Program-made: the position numbers and the translations under genes | Source of the DNA: JBAYOE01 sp050950065 | GTDB taxonomy: Bacteria > Spirochaetota > Spirochaetia > Sphaerochaetales > Sphaerochaetaceae | Assembly (NCBI GenBank): GCA_050950065.1 | Contig: JBMNGX010000006.1 | Location: 136,203 to 200,202 of the forward strand | Direction: 5' to 3' | Length of the DNA stretch: 64,000 bases | The notes under the pieces: model-generated | Told to the model about the DNA's origin: nothing | Databases searched by the model: none | The model's input: the letters and a program-made list of their open reading frames with translations, nothing else | Shown: positions 60,980 through 64,000 of the stretch, piece by piece | Layout of the letters: each line of letters starts with the position of its first letter | Position numbering within the stretch: position 1 is the stretch's first letter

Positions 60980-62093
60980 AAAGCCTCCCTTTATAATCGT
61001 CATAGCTACTACTAAAAACTGTTTTTAGCTTATTATCTTTCCAAATAGCAATATCGGGAAGAGCAAGGCCGTTAAACATCGTAGTTTTAACCATTGTGTA
61101 GTGCATCATATCTTCAAATACGATTTTATCTCCCACTTCAACTTTTTTATCAAAGTGGTAAGGACCCAACCAATCTCCTGCTAAACAAGAAGAGCCCCCT
61201 AACATCACACCCCCACTTTCAACACTTTTACCGTTACGAAGGAGCGGTTTGTAAGGCATCTCTAAGGTGTCGGGCATGTGAGCGGCAAATGAGGTGTCCA
61301 ACATCAATGTGGTTGTCCCATTGTTTTCAACTACATCTAAAACTGAGGCAACTAACACCCCCGTTTCCCAAACAAAAGCAGCTCCTGGTTCTAAGATTAT
61401 CTCTAGGTGGGGATACTTTAGGTGAAACTCATTTAAAGATTTAATTAGAAGTTCTAAATCGTAACCTTCACGGGTAACTAAATGGCCTCCACCTAAATTT
61501 AACCAACTAATTGAATTTAGGTGATTACCGTAGAGCTTCTCTATCTGCTTTAAAGTCTCTTTTGCCTCAAAAGCTCCATTTTCACAAAGGTTGTGGGTGT
61601 GTAACCCACTAACTCCCTTAGGTAAGGTTGTTAGTTGGGTGTGAACAACACCCAACCTTGAACCATCAATGCATGGATTATATAAATCTGTTTCTACTGT
61701 TGAGAATTGTGGGTTAATTCTTAATCCTGCTTTTGCGTTTTTAAGTCTATCCTTATAAAGGTTAAACTGAGCAACTGAGTTGAATGTGATATGTTTTGCC
61801 ACTTTGGCAATCGTATCAAACTCAGATGGGATGTAAGATGGAGCATAAGCGTGCACCTCATTAAAGTGTTCACTTGCCAAAAGTGCCTCATTTAAAGAAC
61901 TTGCTGTTGCCCCATTTACAACTTCAGTTATCTCATCAAACACAGAGTGCATAGCAAATCCCTTTAACGCTAAAATAAAGCGGGCAGGGACTTGCTTTTG
62001 AACCTCTTTTATTAGCTCTAAGTTCTTTTTAAAAGCAGAGTGCTCTAAAATAAAAGCGGGAGTCCTTTCTACTTTTGAAATATCTAAAGCCAT
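60969..62093 (-). CDS. nspC: Carboxynorspermidine/carboxyspermidine decarboxylase
   Basis: A 374-residue fold-type III PLP decarboxylase (alanine-racemase-like barrel). The PLP lysine is K44 in FILALKGFAMHS. TPAFILEHSAF, GLRINPQFSTVETDLYNPC, RLGVV and GGHLVTREGYDLE are NspC features. It decarboxylates carboxyspermidine to spermidine. It lies between the dehydrogenase and speB genes on the minus strand. Confidence 0.93.
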   Translation of the reverse strand: MALDISKVERTPAFILEHSAFKKNLELIKEVQKQVPARFILALKGFAMHSVFDEITEVVNGATASSLNEALLASEHFNEVHAYAPSYIPSEFDTIAKVAKHITFNSVAQFNLYKDRLKNAKAGLRINPQFSTVETDLYNPCIDGSRLGVVHTQLTTLPKGVSGLHTHNLCENGAFEAKETLKQIEKLYGNHLNSISWLNLGGGHLVTREGYDLELLIKSLNEFHLKYPHLEIILEPGAAFVWETGVLVASVLDVVENNGTTTLMLDTSFAAHMPDTLEMPYKPLLRNGKSVESGGVMLGGSSCLAGDWLGPYHFDKKVEVGDKIVFEDMMHYTMVKTTMFNGLALPDIAIWKDNKLKTVFSSSYDDYKGRLSDG

Positions 62094-62106
62094 TACATCT
62101 CCTCAA

Positions 62107-63309
62107 TTAATCGAATGCTAACTGTCCATCAACAACAATGTTGTAAGGAAGTCCTAGTGGTCCTAGAAGCTCCATAAAAGGATCTGGATTGTATTGTTCC
62201 ATATTCCACACCCCTGCCTCTCTCCACACCCCAGTAGCCATTAACCTAGCTCCTATTGAAGCTGGGACACCAGTTGTGTAACTGACAGCTTGAGAGCGAG
62301 TATCGTTGTAAGCTTCTTGGTGGATACAGTTGTTGTAAATATAGATTGTGCGTTCTTTATTATCTTTTATACCCCTTATTTGAACACCAATTGAAGTCTC
62401 TCCTTGGTAGTTTTCGCCTAAAGAGGAGGGCTCAGGTAATACAGCTTTTAAAAACTGCAAAGGTTGGATTTCCATCCCATTGTAGTTAATTGGCTCAATA
62501 GAGGTCATTCCAACGTTTTGTAATACTTGTAAATGATTAATATACTGAGGTGAAAAAGTCATCCAAAATCGGGCTCTTTTTAGAGTTGGGAAGTGTTTAA
62601 CTAAAGACTCCAACTCCTCATGGAACAACAAATACGACTCTCTTGGTCCAATATTTGGGTAATCGATTGGTTGATGAATCTCTAAAGGTTTAGTCTCAAC
62701 CCATTTCCCATTTTCCCAATACCTACCGTTTTGGGTAATCTCTCTGATATTAATCTCTGGGTTAAAGTTAGTTGCAAAAGCTTTACCATGGTCTCCTGCG
62801 TTACAATCGATGATATCTAAGTAGTGAATCTCATCAAAATAGTGTTTAGCGGCGTAGGCGGTGAATACGTTGGTCACCCCAGGGTCAAAACCACTACCTA
62901 AAAGGGCACTAACATTTGCCTCTTTGTAACGATCGTGGTAGGCCCATTGCCATGAGTATTCAAACTTCGCAACATCTTTAGGCTCGTAGTTAGCTGTATC
63001 TAAATAATCGACACCTGCAATTAAACAAGCATCCATGATTGGTAAATCTTGGTAGGGAAGGGCAACGTTTATTACCAAGTCCCCTTTAAAGTTTTTAATG
63101 AGGGCAACAACTTCATCAACGTTGTCTGCATCAACTTGAGCAGTCTCAATTTCAACACTATTTTGGTTTTGAGCAATAAGGTCACATTTTTCTTTAGTCC
63201 TACTTGCTAGAAGGATTTTCTCATAGATATCATCCATGCGAGCACATTTTTGGGCTACAACAGAACCAACACCACCACAACCAATAATAATTAACCGTTT
63301 CTTTTCCAT
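62107..63309 (-). CDS. Carboxynorspermidine/carboxyspermidine dehydrogenase (saccharopine dehydrogenase family)
   Basis: A 400-residue NADPH enzyme that condenses aspartate semialdehyde with putrescine or diaminopropane. GCGGVGSVVAQKCARM (10-25) is the Rossmann loop; YLDTANYEP, ALLGSGFDPGVTNVFTAYA and CNAGDHGKAFATNFNPEINIRE are family blocks. It starts where speA ends and is followed 13 bases later by nspC, the usual pair. With speA and speB present, the substrate is most likely putrescine. Confidence 0.93.
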   Translation of the reverse strand: MEKKRLIIIGCGGVGSVVAQKCARMDDIYEKILLASRTKEKCDLIAQNQNSVEIETAQVDADNVDEVVALIKNFKGDLVINVALPYQDLPIMDACLIAGVDYLDTANYEPKDVAKFEYSWQWAYHDRYKEANVSALLGSGFDPGVTNVFTAYAAKHYFDEIHYLDIIDCNAGDHGKAFATNFNPEINIREITQNGRYWENGKWVETKPLEIHQPIDYPNIGPRESYLLFHEELESLVKHFPTLKRARFWMTFSPQYINHLQVLQNVGMTSIEPINYNGMEIQPLQFLKAVLPEPSSLGENYQGETSIGVQIRGIKDNKERTIYIYNNCIHQEAYNDTRSQAVSYTTGVPASIGARLMATGVWREAGVWNMEQYNPDPFMELLGPLGLPYNIVVDGQLAFD

Positions 63310-64000
63310 TTAGTCCTCCTGGTCAGTTTCATAATAAGTATAGCCTCTCAAACCAGCAGAGTAGGCACTTATGATTTTTCTTCTTTGTTGGGCACTAATT
63401 AGTCCCTCTCTAACGGCAACCTCAGCCTTTGTTTTAATCAAAGTTTCCAAAGTCTTAGGATCGTATTCAACATAACTTAAAACATCGGCAACTGTATCAC
63501 CATCAAGTTCATTATGAAGAACATACCTTCCAGTTTCATCGTAAGTAACACTAACAACGTTGGTATCACCAAAGAGGTTGTGTAAGTCCCCTAAAGTTTC
63601 TTGGTATGCTCCCACTAAAAAGACCCCTAAAATGTAATCTTCATCTTCAGGGAGTTGGTGTAAAGGAAGTGTTAAATCAATCTCCTCTCTTCCAATGAAT
63701 TTATCAATTTTGCCCTCGCTATCACAGGTTATATCAGATAAAATTGCTCTTCTAGTTGGCTCTTGATCTAAAAGGTGAATTGGCATAATTGGGAAAAGCT
63801 GATCAATTGCCCACACATCGGGAAGAGATTGGAATAAACTGAAGTTTCCGTAGTAGATATCGGAAAGTTGTTTATCTAAATCTTTTAAATCGCTAGGAAT
63901 AAAATCGAGTTTATGAACTAAAGCTGAGATATCGGCCATAATTGACCAATATAGGTGTTCAGCAGCAGCTCTTTCTCTCATATTAACCTTTCCAAAAAGG
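63310..64000 (-). CDS. speA: Biosynthetic arginine decarboxylase, C-terminal part (cut by window edge)
   Basis: The C-terminal 230 or so residues of SpeA, which makes agmatine from arginine. GNFSLFQSLPDVWAIDQLFPI, PTRRAILSDITCDSEGKID, and ILGVFLVGAYQETLGDLHNLFGDT are hallmark PLP-barrel partner-domain blocks. The frame is open to the window edge (KVN before the first internal Met), so the gene continues to the right and the start is not visible. It is the first visible gene of the polyamine operon. Confidence 0.93.
   Translation of the reverse strand, partial: LFGKVNMRERAAAEHLYWSIMADISALVHKLDFIPSDLKDLDKQLSDIYYGNFSLFQSLPDVWAIDQLFPIMPIHLLDQEPTRRAILSDITCDSEGKIDKFIGREEIDLTLPLHQLPEDEDYILGVFLVGAYQETLGDLHNLFGDTNVVSVTYDETGRYVLHNELDGDTVADVLSYVEYDPKTLETLIKTKAEVAVREGLISAQQRRKIISAYSAGLRGYTYYETDQED

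Noticed and set aside
1..64000. CRISPR arrays, IS elements, prophage, rRNA or tRNA genes
   Set aside because: Reading through intergenic regions showed no regularly spaced repeats, transposase or phage genes, or cloverleaf/rRNA-like sequence; this was done by eye, without covariance-model search.

Overview
The window is AT-rich bacterial chromosome, densely coded on both strands, with no rRNA, tRNA, phage, insertion sequence or CRISPR array that I can see. The organism is most likely a low-GC spirochaete (Spirochaetota). This is inferred from the two sugar-binding proteins, whose export signals end in the spirochaete-like pattern FAAG-(K/E)-rich, from the zinc-type L28, and from the gene mix (homodimeric AceE with AceF and LpdA, carboxyspermidine pathway, lipoprotein 5'-nucleotidase). 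I cannot name a genus.

Region 1 (1-32769) is one large cyclitol (inositol) locus. It carries iolG, iolI, iolB and iolE (3275-6846) and iolH and iolD (17672-20550). It also has three more Gfo/Idh/MocA dehydrogenases, three more TIM-barrel isomerase/epimerases, two complete CUT2 (ribose/inositol-type) ABC importers, two ROK regulators, two LacI regulators and one PocR/AraC regulator. The kinase, aldolase and semialdehyde dehydrogenase (IolC, IolJ, IolA) are not in the window. Mixed into the locus are genes of corrinoid one-carbon chemistry: a MetH-reactivation-domain protein, a CobW-type GTPase, two uroporphyrinogen-decarboxylase/MtaA-fold proteins and a RACo-type reductive activator of corrinoid proteins. 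My leading inference is a system that imports inositols, possibly O-methylated ones such as pinitol, removes methyl groups through a corrinoid methyltransferase, and oxidises or epimerises the ring into the iol pathway. Shared operator-like elements (a LacI-type site at 3245 and 14606; TTTGTTAAC-containing sites at about 3221, 6876, 13265 and 14664) tie the operons together.

Region 2 (32726-41742) holds an orphan gene, rpmB with its own promoter and terminator, a bifunctional ThrA whose aspartokinase half appears to have lost its catalytic motifs, threonine synthase, a copper module (CopA with a C-terminal CopZ-like domain plus CsoR) and, convergent, a RecQ-type helicase.

Region 3 (41782-53788) has the pyruvate dehydrogenase operon aceE-aceF-lpdA, lipid acyltransferases, a GPH-type sugar/cation symporter that appears to start at a non-standard ATT codon, an AEC transporter, a probable outer-membrane protein and diaminopropionate ammonia-lyase.

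Region 4 (53855-64000) holds two small unknown proteins, uridine kinase, yidD, a 56-residue basic protein with a strong promoter and terminator, a divergent yeiH/lysR pair, a UshA-like lipoprotein nucleotidase, a small membrane zinc-ribbon-like protein, and a leftward polyamine operon (speA - carboxyspermidine dehydrogenase - nspC - speB) giving a complete arginine to spermidine route that needs no S-adenosylmethionine decarboxylase.
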